NCBI RefSeq assembly: GCF_900696085.1
Contig: NZ_CAADFC020000028.1
Location: 558,001-622,000 of the forward strand
Reading direction: 5' to 3'
Source: Bradyrhizobium ivorense
GTDB lineage: Bacteria; Pseudomonadota; Alphaproteobacteria; Rhizobiales; Xanthobacteraceae
DNA length: 64,000 bases
The notes under the pieces were generated by a model. That model was not told the origin of the DNA and ran no database searches. It was given only the letters and a program-made list of their open reading frames with translations. Shown here one piece after another: positions 44,342 to 53,607 of this stretch. The position numbers and the translations under genes were made by a program. Every line of letters begins with the position of its first letter. Position 1 is the first letter of the stretch.

Positions 44342-44607
44342 TCGCCGAGCGCTTGCATCGGTATGTCTACGCTACAGACGCTGTCCCGGTTCTCGATACA
44401 GGCCATGATTGCGTCGAGAGAAGAGGGCTCAGGTATCGCTTCACCGTCTTCGGCCAATCCTTTGAGATGAAGAGCCACAGCTTCAGCCGCCATCGCACGG
44501 GCGTCGTCCATGTCGGTCCCCGCGGTGATTACGCCGGGTAGGTCGGGAAATGAGACCCCGAAGTCGCTGTCGGGATCCTTATGGATCAGCGCGATGTAAT
44601 GCCGCAT
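44338..44607 (-). pseudogene. HicB-like antitoxin, C-terminally truncated
   Basis: MRHYIALIHKDPDSDFGVSF, PDLPGVITAGTDMDDARAMA and EPSSLDAIMA are the RNase-H-like HicB antitoxin domain. A complete HicB has 130 or more residues with a C-terminal ribbon-helix-helix or HTH; this one stops at 89. The hicA toxin gene, normally next to it, is absent. It may still be expressed as an orphan, or be decaying together with the following antidote fragment. Confidence 0.7.
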
Positions 44608-44709
44608 TGGAAATTCCCGTCAGTGGCCGCCGTTTCGGCTGGCCTGGCTCGCCCATCGGCCTCAAGCGCCTTGATAATGCTTGCCTGCGGCGTTCGCAAT
44701 CCGTTGACG

Positions 44710-44725
44710 TTAACAGCTCCTTAAC
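44710..44725 (+). promoter_or_regulatory. Perfect CtrA box upstream of the TPR protein gene
   Basis: TTAA-CAGCTCC-TTAAC matches the full CtrA consensus TTAA-N7-TTAAC. It lies 52 bases before the ATG at 44777 and about 100 bases from the divergent HicB-like gene. A further TTAA occurs at about 44751. Confidence 0.7.
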
Positions 44726-44776
44726 GCCGCCAATCCAAGATCGGGACGCGTTAAGCGAGGGCGCTGCGCGTTTGGT

Positions 44777-47700
44777 ATGGCTGAGGTCCCGAGAAGACGT
44801 TTCGAGATGGCGCGAACGGCTGCCGCTGGAACATGGTCGCTAGGCCGCGCCTTTACGCGGGCTGCGCGTCTGTGCCTGCTTGTCAGCGGCCTTGCGCTCA
44901 CAGCCGGCACATACCCGACTGACATACGCGCCCAGGACACCCTTTCGCCGGTGCCGGGTGAGGCCACATTCTCCGCGGCGAATGGCTATGCCCGGCTGGT
45001 GCTGAAACTGAAGGAGGACGTCGAGTCGGAGGTGATGACCGCCGGCTCGATCATCCTGATCCGCTTCAAGCGCCCGGTCGATATCCAGGTCGAGAAACTG
45101 GGCGATGCGGTGCCCGACTATGTCGGCGCGGCGCGGCGCGATCCCGATGGTACGGCGATCCGCCTGTCACTGGCGCGCCGCGTCACCGTCAACACCATGA
45201 CCGCGGCCGAGCGCATTTTCGTCGACTTCCTGCCCGACGGCTGGACCGGCCCGCCGCCGCCGCTGCCGCAGGAGGTGGTGCGCGAGCTGGCCGAGCGCGC
45301 CCGCGCCGCCGAGCGGTTGCTGCGCGCGCAGCGCGCCGCCGATGCCGCGAAGAAGAAGCCGCCGATGCGGGTCCGCGCGCTGGTGCAGCCGACTTTCGTA
45401 CGCTTCGTGTTCGAGGTGCCCGACGGCGTCGGCGTCTCCTCGGTGCTGAACGAGCAGAAGCTGACGCTGTCCTTCAACACGGTGCTGAGCTTCGACCTTG
45501 CGGATGCCAAGGTCGCGGCGCCGCCGAACGTCGCATCGATCAGCGCGCGCGCCGATGCCGATACGTCGGCGGTCGACATGACGCTGATCGGCGATGCCGA
45601 CGTGCATTCGTTCCGCGATGAGAAGAACTACATCGTCGACGTCGCGATCCAGCAGAACGAGCAGCAGTCGACGACGAAGGGCGCAATCAGTTCGCTGATG
45701 CCGATGCCGCGCGGCAAGCAAAAGGGCATGCCGGCCGCGGCCGTGCCCGTCACATCGGAGAATATTGCGCGCGAGGCCAAGATCGAGATCAAGCCCGAGC
45801 CGGCGAAAGCGGAGCCGCAATCCGAGGCCGCCAAGCCTGAACTCGCAAAGCCTGAACCCGCAAAGCCCGAGCAGGGCAGCGCTGAGCCGCCGACAGCCGC
45901 GCCGTCTAAATCGGAGCAACCCAAATCGGAGCAACCAAGGTCGGAGCTGCCGAAGATGGCAGCCGCACCTGCAGAAAAGGCGCCGGCCGCCGAAAGCGTC
46001 CCGATGCCGGCGGCGCCGCGCGAAGGCAGCGCTGGGACAGCGGTGGAGGAGACCAAGGCGGCTGTCAGCGAGACGATGAAGCCTCCGTCGCCTGTCGCGG
46101 AGGCGCCGGCGATGGCGCAGCCGAAGCCTGCCGCGGCGCCATCGCCGCCGGCCGAGGTTCGCGCCGCCGCCAAGTCCGCGGTCGAAGCCCAGCGCGACAG
46201 CGACGGGTTGCGCGTGACCTTCGCATTTCCAGCGGCGACGCCGTCCGCATTGTTCCGCCGCGCCGACACGGTGTGGATGGTGTTCGACACGCCTGATGCG
46301 ATCGACATCGAACCGATCCGCGCCAAGGCCGGCTCGCTGATCTCCGATGTCACCCGGATGGCGCTGGAGAAGGGCCAGGCGGTCCGCTTCCGCCTCAACC
46401 GGCCGCAGATGCCTGCGCTCGAGAGCGACGACCGCTCGCGCGGCATCAGCTGGACGCTGACCTTCGCCGACCGGGTGCAGAAGCCGCCGCTGCCGCTGAC
46501 CGTGGTCCGCAACATCAGCGAGCCGGCGCTCGCCAATGTCAGCGTGCCCTTGGCCAATCCCGGCGAACTGCACAAACTGGTCGATCCCGATGCCGGCGAC
46601 ACACTCTGGGTCGTCACCGCGCCGCCGCCGACCCGCGGCGTCATCAAGCGGCAGGATTTCGTCGAGCTGTCGCTCCTGGAATCGATCCACGGCGTCGTGG
46701 TCCATCCGAACGCCGACGACGTCAAGGCGGAGGTCGGCGCCGACAAGGTGATGCTGGGGCGGCCCGGCGGGCTGACGCTGTCATCGGCCGACGTCGCCGC
46801 CGAACGCGCCACCGCCGCGGTGAAGCCGCTGTTCGATACCGATGAGTGGCGCAAGAACCAATCGGAGAATTTCGTCAAGCGGCTCGACAGCCTGATTGCG
46901 GCTGCCGCGGCGGCCAATGCCGAGCAGCTCCCCGAGGCGCGGCGCGATCTCGCCGATTTCTACATGGCGCACGGCCTGTATGACGAAGCTCACGGCGTCA
47001 CCAATCTGATCCTGTCCGAAAGCAAGCGCGGCAGCGAGCTTGCCTCGGTCGTGATGATCCACGCGGTCGCCAGCATCCTGATCGGGCGCCCGGCGCAGGG
47101 CGTCAAGGATCTCGCCAATCCCGTGATCGGCAACGGCTATGATTCCCAATTGTGGAAGGGGCTCGCCTTCGCGCGCGAAGGCAGATGGGCGGAGGCGCGG
47201 GAGAAGTTCAAGAATTCCGAGTTCGCGGTGGCGACGCTGCCGCCCGACCTGCAGCGCATCATCACGATGGATTCGATGAAGGCCGCGCTCGAGGTCAAGG
47301 ACTATGCCGGCGCGGCGCGGCGCAAGAGCGACCTCGACGTGGTCGGCGTCCCCGCCGAGCTGAAGCCGGCGGTTGCCGTGTTGCGGGGACGGCTCGCCGA
47401 AGCGCTCGGCCAGGAGAAGGATGCGCTCGACGCCTACAAGTTCGCCGCGAATTCGGCCGATCGCCAGGCCGCGGCCGAAGGCAAGCTGCTCGAAACCCTG
47501 CTGCGGCAGAAGCGCGGCGAGATCGGCCGCGACGACGTGCTGAAGGAGCTCGAGCTGCTGTCGATGATGTGGCGTGGCGACTCCATCGAATTGAAGACGC
47601 TGTACGTGCTGTCGAAGATCTATGCCGAGACCGGCCGTTACGCCGACGCCTTCGCGGTGACCCGCGCGGCGACCCGCCTGCAGCCGAACGCGCCGGAATC

Positions 47701-48637
47701 GCGCCAGGCGCAGGATGCCGCCTCGGCGCTGTTCGTGCAGCTGTTCCTCGGCCCCAAGGGCGACGAGATGTCGCCGATCGATGCGCTCGGCACCTTCTAT
47801 GAATATCGCGAGCTGACCCCGATCGGCCGCCGCGGCGACGAGATGATCCGCCGGCTCTCCGACCGCCTGGTCGGCGTCGACCTGCTCGACCAGGCCGCCG
47901 ATCTCCTGCAGTACCAGGTCGACAAGCGGCTCGAGGGCGCGGCGCGCGCCCAGGTCGCGGCGCGGCTGGCGATGGTCTATCTGATGAACCGCAAGCCGGA
48001 CCGCGCCATCGCCGCGCTGCGCTCGACCCGGATCGCCGACCTCTCCGGCGAACTGCGACAGCAGCGGCTGCTGCTGGAAGCGCGGGCGCAGAGCGATGTC
48101 GGCCGGCACGACCTTGCGCTCGACATCATCTCCAACATCACCGGGCGCGAGGCGGTCCGCCTGCGCTCGGATATCTACTGGGCATCGCGACACTGGCGCG
48201 AGGCCTCCGAGCAGATCGAACTCTATTACGCCGACCGCTGGCGCGACTTCACTCCGCTCAATGCCGGCGAGAAGGCCGACGTCATCCGCGCCGTGGTCGG
48301 CTACGCGCTGGCCGAAGACACCATCGGACTGTCGCGGTTCCGCGAGAAATACGCGCCGCTGATGTCCGGCGATGCCGACAAGCTGGCATTCGACGCCGCC
48401 AGCAAGCCGGTGGCGACCTCAAGCGCCGAGTTCGCCCAGATCGCGCGGATGGCCGCCAGCGTCGATACGCTGGACGGCTTCATCCGCGAGATGAAGTCCC
48501 GCTTCGGCGACACCACCGCCCGCGCGCCGCTGGCCGATCCGGTCACGACCGGATCGCTGCCGGACCAGCCGAAGGTCGAGCCGGTGAGCGCGCTGCCCAC
48601 GATCAAGGGCGAGCGGCGCGCCAGCGCGTCACAGTAA
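44777..48637 (+). CDS. Very large periplasmic TPR-like protein of the flagellar cluster
   Basis: This 1286-residue protein has an N-terminal signal-like segment (RLCLLVSGLALTAGTYPTDI), two AMIN-like beta regions (about 55-110 and 475-560), a Pro/Glu/Ala/Lys-rich linker with KPEPAKPE and SEQPKSEQP repeats (about 345-470), and a long helical C-terminal half with TPR-like pairs (ARRDLADFYMAHGLYDEAHG, YVLSKIYAETGRYADAFAV). It matches no enzyme. The upstream CtrA box and position behind fliL-motE suggest a role in flagellar or polar assembly. The start ATG 44777 is used; ATG 44807 is possible. Confidence 0.8.
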   Translation: MAEVPRRRFEMARTAAAGTWSLGRAFTRAARLCLLVSGLALTAGTYPTDIRAQDTLSPVPGEATFSAANGYARLVLKLKEDVESEVMTAGSIILIRFKRPVDIQVEKLGDAVPDYVGAARRDPDGTAIRLSLARRVTVNTMTAAERIFVDFLPDGWTGPPPPLPQEVVRELAERARAAERLLRAQRAADAAKKKPPMRVRALVQPTFVRFVFEVPDGVGVSSVLNEQKLTLSFNTVLSFDLADAKVAAPPNVASISARADADTSAVDMTLIGDADVHSFRDEKNYIVDVAIQQNEQQSTTKGAISSLMPMPRGKQKGMPAAAVPVTSENIAREAKIEIKPEPAKAEPQSEAAKPELAKPEPAKPEQGSAEPPTAAPSKSEQPKSEQPRSELPKMAAAPAEKAPAAESVPMPAAPREGSAGTAVEETKAAVSETMKPPSPVAEAPAMAQPKPAAAPSPPAEVRAAAKSAVEAQRDSDGLRVTFAFPAATPSALFRRADTVWMVFDTPDAIDIEPIRAKAGSLISDVTRMALEKGQAVRFRLNRPQMPALESDDRSRGISWTLTFADRVQKPPLPLTVVRNISEPALANVSVPLANPGELHKLVDPDAGDTLWVVTAPPPTRGVIKRQDFVELSLLESIHGVVVHPNADDVKAEVGADKVMLGRPGGLTLSSADVAAERATAAVKPLFDTDEWRKNQSENFVKRLDSLIAAAAAANAEQLPEARRDLADFYMAHGLYDEAHGVTNLILSESKRGSELASVVMIHAVASILIGRPAQGVKDLANPVIGNGYDSQLWKGLAFAREGRWAEAREKFKNSEFAVATLPPDLQRIITMDSMKAALEVKDYAGAARRKSDLDVVGVPAELKPAVAVLRGRLAEALGQEKDALDAYKFAANSADRQAAAEGKLLETLLRQKRGEIGRDDVLKELELLSMMWRGDSIELKTLYVLSKIYAETGRYADAFAVTRAATRLQPNAPESRQAQDAASALFVQLFLGPKGDEMSPIDALGTFYEYRELTPIGRRGDEMIRRLSDRLVGVDLLDQAADLLQYQVDKRLEGAARAQVAARLAMVYLMNRKPDRAIAALRSTRIADLSGELRQQRLLLEARAQSDVGRHDLALDIISNITGREAVRLRSDIYWASRHWREASEQIELYYADRWRDFTPLNAGEKADVIRAVVGYALAEDTIGLSRFREKYAPLMSGDADKLAFDAASKPVATSSAEFAQIARMAASVDTLDGFIREMKSRFGDTTARAPLADPVTTGSLPDQPKVEPVSALPTIKGERRASASQ

Positions 48638-48706
48638 CACCCCTCGACAGACGGCTGCCGAACCGGCAACCTTGCGGCGATTGCCAGCCGGGAGGACGCC
48701 GTCACC

Positions 48707-48943
48707 ATGTCGAAATCGATCAAGACCGAAGCCGAACTCATCGCGATGGCGCGGGCCGAGCTGAAGGTGCATTCCGATTGCCCGGACGGCATCAACATCT
48801 CGGTGCTGCGCGACGGCGACAGCTGGGAATTCCGCGCCAGCGCCGACGAGGCCACGATCGCAAAGCCCGGCTATCCCGAATGCGTCGCCATGCTGGTGCA
48901 GATCGGCGACCATCTCAGCAAGCAGTTTGACGTGAAGGGCTAG
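48707..48943 (+). CDS. Small conserved hypothetical protein
   Basis: The 78-residue product (MSKSIKTEAELIAMARAELK, then CPDGINISVLRDGDSWEFRA) is a mixed alpha/beta protein without a signal peptide. It appears to be a known rhizobial small-protein type with no assigned function. It starts 69 bases after the TPR gene and may be transcribed with it. Confidence 0.6.
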   Translation: MSKSIKTEAELIAMARAELKVHSDCPDGINISVLRDGDSWEFRASADEATIAKPGYPECVAMLVQIGDHLSKQFDVKG

Positions 48944-48968
48944 CGGGCGGCGGCGCAGCGGGGGAGCG

Positions 48969-49910
48969 ATGGACCGCATCGACGCCATGAAGGTCTTCGT
49001 CGCGGCGGTCGACGAGGGCAGCCTTGCCGGGGCGGGCAGGCGTTTGCGGCGCTCGCCGGCGGCGGTCAGCCGCGCGATCGCGTTCCTCGAACATCACGTC
49101 GGCGCCGAGCTGCTGCACCGGACCACACGGTCGCTGAAGCTGAGCGAGACCGGCCTGCGTTATGCGACGGCGTGCCGGCGCATCCTCACCGAGCTCGAGG
49201 AAGCCGACATCGCAGCCGGCGGCGAGCGCACCGCGCCACGCGGCACGCTGACCATCACTGCGCCGGTGGTGGTGGGCGAAGACGTGCTGCGGACGGTGCT
49301 CGACGCCTTCATGAGCGAATATCCGGCGGTGACGGTGCGGCTGGTGATGCTCGACCGCACCGTCAATTTGATCGACGAGGGCATCGACGTCGCGTTGCGC
49401 ATCGCCCATCTCGCCGATTCCAACTTCGTGGCGATCAAGCTCGGCGAGGTGCGCCGCGTCGTCGCGGCATCACCCGGCTATCTCGCGAAACACCCCGCCA
49501 TCAACGAGCCGGCCGATCTCGTCAAACACCAGATCATCGCGATGACGCATTTCGGGATCGACTCCTGGAGCTTTCCGCCGGCGGCGAAGTCGAAGGTTGC
49601 GCGCGCCATCCAGTTCGCGCCGCGGCTCGTGGTCAACACGGTGCGCGCGGCGGTCGCCTCGGCCGCGGAAGGGCACGGCGTCACGCGGCTGTTCTCGTAT
49701 CACATCGCCGAGGAGATCCGCGACGGGCGGCTGCGGATCCTGCTCGGCAAGGACGAGCATCCGCCGCTGCCGGTGCATCTCTTGGCGCCGCAGGGGCGCT
49801 TCGACGTGCCGAAGGTGCGCGCCTTCGTCGATTTCGCGACGCCGCGGCTGAAGCGCTATTTCGAGCAGCTGTCGCGCGAGGCCAATCGCGCGGCTGCCAA
49901 GGCGCGATAA
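48969..49910 (+). CDS. LysR-family transcription regulator
   Basis: The N-terminal helix-turn-helix (residues 1-60: MDRIDAMKVFVAAVDEGSLA, RRLRRSPAAVSRAIAFLE) and the C-terminal effector domain (TITAPVVVGEDVLRTVLDAF, LNIDEGIDVAL-like NLIDEGIDVALRI) are complete at 313 residues. It lies 171 bases before an SDR gene on the same strand; regulation of that gene is possible but not shown. Confidence 0.92.
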   Translation: MDRIDAMKVFVAAVDEGSLAGAGRRLRRSPAAVSRAIAFLEHHVGAELLHRTTRSLKLSETGLRYATACRRILTELEEADIAAGGERTAPRGTLTITAPVVVGEDVLRTVLDAFMSEYPAVTVRLVMLDRTVNLIDEGIDVALRIAHLADSNFVAIKLGEVRRVVAASPGYLAKHPAINEPADLVKHQIIAMTHFGIDSWSFPPAAKSKVARAIQFAPRLVVNTVRAAVASAAEGHGVTRLFSYHIAEEIRDGRLRILLGKDEHPPLPVHLLAPQGRFDVPKVRAFVDFATPRLKRYFEQLSREANRAAAKAR

Positions 49911-50081
49911 GCATCGTCGCGCTTTGGCACCATTCGAGCCGTTTCCGGATCAATTTCATTCGTTCGCCGCGCGGAAGAGTGTCTGCCGAATAGCGGGCAT
50001 TCGCACGAAACGCGGATGTATCTAGCTTCCTCTCCATCGAGGCGGTGCTGATGCCGCTTCAGCAACAGATGGAGAGAAATC

Positions 50082-50792
50082 ATGGGTGCAGAGCAGAAAG
50101 TTGTCATCGTCACCGGCGCGTCGCAGGGGCTCGGCGAGGCCATCGTCAGGGGTTATCGCGACCGCAACTACCGCGTCGTGGCCAATTCTCGCAGCATCAA
50201 GCCGTCGACCGACAGCGATGTGTTCGCCATTGCCGGCGACATATCCGATCCGGCGACTGCCGAGCGGATCGTGGCGCAGACGCTGGACCGCTTCGGCCGC
50301 ATCGATACGCTGGTCAACAATGCCGGCATCTTCGTCGCCAAGCCGTTCACGGACTACACCGACGAGGACTATGCGAAGGTGTTGGCGACCAACCTCAACG
50401 GCTTCTTCTACATCACCCGCCGCGTGGCGAAGGAGATGGTGAAGCAGGGCTCCGGGCATATCGTGCAGATCACGACCAGCCTCGTGGACCACGCCAACAG
50501 CAACGTGCCCTCGGTGTTGGCGTCGCTGACCAAAGGCGGGCTGAACGCGGCGACCAAGTCGCTGGCGATCGAATATGCCGCCAAGGGCATCCGCGTGAAT
50601 GCGGTATCGCCCGGCGTGATCAAGACGCCGATGCACGCGCCGGCGACGCATGACTTCCTCGCCAAGCTGCATCCGGTCGGGCGGATGGGCGAAGCCAAGG
50701 ACATCGTCGATGCCGTGCTGTTCCTGGAGAACGCAGGCTTCGTCACCGGCGAGATCCTGCATGTCGACGGCGGCCAGAGCGCCGGTCACTAG
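50082..50792 (+). CDS. SDR-family oxidoreductase lacking the catalytic tyrosine
   Basis: The Rossmann motifs TGASQGLGEAI (11-21) and NNAGIFVAKP are intact, as are the catalytic Ser (ITTSLVDHA) and the Lys (ASLTKGGLN). The Tyr four residues before the Lys, which should give Y-x3-K, is Ala (LASLTK). The substitution is unusual for an active short-chain dehydrogenase, so the protein may bind NAD(P) without normal catalysis or use another residue. The C-terminal DGGQSAGH is typical. The tautomerase pseudogene follows 20 bases later. Confidence 0.85.
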   Translation: MGAEQKVVIVTGASQGLGEAIVRGYRDRNYRVVANSRSIKPSTDSDVFAIAGDISDPATAERIVAQTLDRFGRIDTLVNNAGIFVAKPFTDYTDEDYAKVLATNLNGFFYITRRVAKEMVKQGSGHIVQITTSLVDHANSNVPSVLASLTKGGLNAATKSLAIEYAAKGIRVNAVSPGVIKTPMHAPATHDFLAKLHPVGRMGEAKDIVDAVLFLENAGFVTGEILHVDGGQSAGH

Positions 50793-50812
50793 AGCGCGAT
50801 CAGGAGCGTGTC

Positions 50813-51066
50813 ATGCCAATCGTCACCAGGTCACGCGTGAGGGGACGGCGCCGGGGGCGTCGTCCACCACGCGGGAGCAGAAGGCCGCGCTGATCAAGGG
50901 CGCCAGCGAGTTGCTGCGCGACGTGCTCGGCAAGCCGATGGAATCGACCTTCGTCGTCATCGAGGAAGTCGACACCCACAATTGGGGCTGGGGCGGAGTG
51001 CCCGCGCTCGAGTATCGCAAGAAGCTCGCCGCATCGCGTGCAGCGCCGCCGACCTCCGCCACCTGA
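50813..51066 (+). pseudogene. Frameshifted tautomerase (4-oxalocrotonate tautomerase family)
   Basis: ATG 50813 behind AGGAG encodes MPIVT, the expected start with the catalytic Pro. The rest of the protein, VTREGTAPGASSTTREQKAA and ending HNWGWGGVPALEYRKKL, is in another frame beginning at 50830. Compared with normal members, about four bases are missing at 50827-50830. The gene is therefore broken or a sequencing error is present. Without the shift, the product would be a small tautomerase that could work with the SDR. Confidence 0.75.
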
Positions 51067-51073
51067 CGTCCTG

Positions 51074-51097
51074 CACCTCTCCCGATCGGGAGAGGTG
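51074..51097. terminator. Perfect 24-bp palindrome, possible terminator
   Basis: CACCTCTCCCGATCGGGAGAGGTG is a perfect palindrome just behind the tautomerase pseudogene. It lacks a T run, so termination is not certain. Confidence 0.45.
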
Positions 51098-51175
51098 CTC
51101 CACGGCCGTCGCTGCCAACGATCGCTGCGATCGCAACAAATCATTTTTCGCGAACTGCCCAAGAGCCTAACTGCC

Positions 51176-52408
51176 ATGTCAATGTCCGCCAATGTCGATC
51201 ATCACCACTCCGCGCGGCATCGCGAAGCGGGCCAGCCGCTGTGGCTCCTGGCGGCCGCCGGACTGTGCGCCTCGCTGGTCGGGCTCGGGCTGGCGCGCTT
51301 CGCCTACACGCCGCTGATCCCGGCGCTGATTGCCGCAAAATGGTTCACGCCGGCGGAGGCGGTCTATCTCGGCGCCGCCAATCTGGCCGGCTATCTCGCC
51401 GGTGCGCTGATCGCCCGCGATCTCGGCGCGCGCATCGGCCAGGTCTGGGCACTGCGCAGCATGATGGCGCTCGCCGCCATCACTTGCTTCGCCTGTGCGG
51501 TGCCGATCTCGTTCATCTGGTTCTTCGGCTTCCGCGTCCTCGCCGGCGTCAGCGGCGGCGTGATCATGGTGCTGGCGGCAACCGCGATCCTGCCGCACAC
51601 CGCACCACACAAGCGTGGCCTGGTCGGCGGCGTGATCTTCGCCGGCGTCGGGCTCGGCGTCGCGTCGTCAGGCACGCTGGTCCCGCTGTTGCTGCAGCAG
51701 GGCGTCAAGCAGGCCTGGTACGGCCTCGGCGTGCTGTCGGCGGTGCTGACCGTGATCAGCTGGAAGGCGTGGCCGGCCGACGCATCCGCAGTGCATGGCG
51801 GCGAGCAGCATCACGCCGCGGCGCATGGCGTGCGCGCGCCGCTGGTGATTGCGCTGTGCCTGGAATACGGCCTCAACGCGCTGGCGCTGGTGCCGCACAT
51901 GGTGTTTCTGGTTGATTTCGTCGCGCGCGGGCTTGGGCAGGGGATCGCTGCCGGGTCGCACTATTGGGTGCTCTATGGCCTCGGCGCCGTGGTCGGCCCG
52001 CTGTTGACCGGCCATCTCGCCGATCGCGCAGGGTTTGCCGCGGCGCTCCGCGTCGCCTTCCTGATCGAAGCCGTCGCGGTTGCAATCCCCGCCGTGACGA
52101 CGTCGCCCGCCGCGCTGATTGTCTCGAGCCTCATCGTCGGCGGCTTTACGCCCGGTATCGTGCCGCTGGTGATCGGCCGCATTCACGAGTTGATCCCGCA
52201 TTCCGCGGCGAGCCAGCGGGCGGCGTGGGCGCAGGCCACCACGGCCTTCGCGTTGTTCCAGGCCGCGGGCGCCTACGGGCTGTCCTATCTGTACGCGCAT
52301 AACGGCGGCGACTACGCGCTGCTGTTCGTGATCGGCGCCGCCGCGGTGGTCGTCGCGCTGGCGATCGAGCTCGTCGGCGTCGTCACGCTGGGGCGCGGGC
52401 GCGGCTAG
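51176..52408 (+). CDS. MFS transporter, YbfB/YjiJ type
   Basis: The 410-residue protein has 12 predicted transmembrane helices and the YbfB family pattern: GLGLARFAYTPLIPALIAA near the start, YLGAANLAGYLAGALIA, and GVSGGVIMVLA. The region between helices 6 and 7 is His-rich (HGGEQHHAAAHG). The transported substance is unknown. The start MSMSANVDHH (51176) is used; the second ATG at 51182 is possible. Its stop overlaps the next gene, which is on the opposite strand. Confidence 0.88.
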   Translation: MSMSANVDHHHSARHREAGQPLWLLAAAGLCASLVGLGLARFAYTPLIPALIAAKWFTPAEAVYLGAANLAGYLAGALIARDLGARIGQVWALRSMMALAAITCFACAVPISFIWFFGFRVLAGVSGGVIMVLAATAILPHTAPHKRGLVGGVIFAGVGLGVASSGTLVPLLLQQGVKQAWYGLGVLSAVLTVISWKAWPADASAVHGGEQHHAAAHGVRAPLVIALCLEYGLNALALVPHMVFLVDFVARGLGQGIAAGSHYWVLYGLGAVVGPLLTGHLADRAGFAAALRVAFLIEAVAVAIPAVTTSPAALIVSSLIVGGFTPGIVPLVIGRIHELIPHSAASQRAAWAQATTAFALFQAAGAYGLSYLYAHNGGDYALLFVIGAAAVVVALAIELVGVVTLGRGRG

Positions 52409-53556
52409 CCGCGCAACGCCTTCGCCAGCACCGCGACAAAGCGATCGGTGTCGGCCTCGTCGTTGAAGACGTGCGGCGAGATCCGCATCCGGCCGAGCCG
52501 CAGCGCGACGTGGATGTTCTCGGCGGCGAGGTGCGCGATCAAATCCTTCATGATGCCGCCCGCCATGCCGAGGCTGAGGATGTGCGGCGCGCGCAAATGG
52601 CGCGCCAGCACGTTGAGGCCGAGATCGCTGACGCCGTCGGCGATCCGCTGCGTCAGCATCGCAAGCCGCGCGCTGACCGCGGCGGTGCCCCATTCCGCCA
52701 TCATCTCCATGCCTATGGAAGCCATCTCCAGCGAGATGAAGTGATCGCGCTCGCCCATGTCGTAGCGCCTGGCGTTGTCGACATAGCCGAGATCGCCGAA
52801 ATAGACCGGGTTCTCGGAGTTGACGTTGCGGCGGCCGGCGGAGGTCTGCTCCAGCGGCACGCCGGTGTGATGACGTTTTGCCACATAGAGGAAGGCCCGG
52901 CCGTAAGGGCCGATCAGCCATTTGTAGGTTGGGAACAGCACGGCGTCGGGATCGAGCTTGGTGACGTCCATGGCCAGCACGCCCGCGCCTTGCGTCGCGT
53001 CGATCACGAACATCGCACCGTGCCGCCGCAGCGCCGCTTGCACCTTGTCGACGTCGATCATGCCGCCATCCGACCAGTGCACCGACGAGATCGAGGCGAG
53101 GCCGACCGGCGGCGCGCCCGGCCGCTCGATCGCCGCCAGCACCGCCGAGGTCCAGTCGCCATCCGCAGGCTGGCGCACGGTCTCGACGACAAAGCCCTGC
53201 GCCTCGGCGCGGCCGTGCCATTCCAGCACCGGCGAGGAGTGATCGTTCTCCAGCACGATCACGCGAGTGCCGCGGGGAATCGTTAGCACTTTCGCCATCG
53301 TCGCGACGCCGTAGCTGATCGCCGGGATCAGCGCGACATCGTTGGCGTCGGCATTGATCAGGCGCGCCGCCGCGGTGCGGGCGCGCTCATGCTGGCGGCC
53401 GGCAAAGCCTGCATCCAGCGTCCAGGGCTGTCCCTTGCGCCCGACCGCTGCGCGGCCGGCTTCGAGCGTCCGCCGGGGCAAGGGGCTGTAGGACGCCGAG
53501 TTCAGGTAGCAGACCTCGCGTGGGATCTCGAACAGGTCGCGCTGGGATGGAAGCAT
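52405..53556 (-). CDS. Class V aminotransferase
   Basis: The 383-residue enzyme has the fold-type I class V pattern: YLNSASYSPLPRRTLEAG at the start, DATQGAGV before the cofactor, and the PLP lysine in FPTYKWLIGPYG (about 210). Family members include isopenicillin N epimerase-like and cysteine desulfurase-like enzymes; the exact reaction cannot be told. Its 3' end overlaps the convergent transporter gene by four bases. Confidence 0.88.
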   Translation of the reverse strand: MLPSQRDLFEIPREVCYLNSASYSPLPRRTLEAGRAAVGRKGQPWTLDAGFAGRQHERARTAAARLINADANDVALIPAISYGVATMAKVLTIPRGTRVIVLENDHSSPVLEWHGRAEAQGFVVETVRQPADGDWTSAVLAAIERPGAPPVGLASISSVHWSDGGMIDVDKVQAALRRHGAMFVIDATQGAGVLAMDVTKLDPDAVLFPTYKWLIGPYGRAFLYVAKRHHTGVPLEQTSAGRRNVNSENPVYFGDLGYVDNARRYDMGERDHFISLEMASIGMEMMAEWGTAAVSARLAMLTQRIADGVSDLGLNVLARHLRAPHILSLGMAGGIMKDLIAHLAAENIHVALRLGRMRISPHVFNDEADTDRFVAVLAKALRG

Positions 53557-53607
53557 GTCGGCTCGTTGCTGGACGTTGCAGATGGTGGAGCAGGGATCGA
53601 CCGACCG

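Noticed and set aside
51074-51097. 24-bp palindrome considered as an operator for the transporter
   Set aside because: It lies directly behind the pseudogene and about 80 bases before the transporter start; it is more likely a terminator or repeat.
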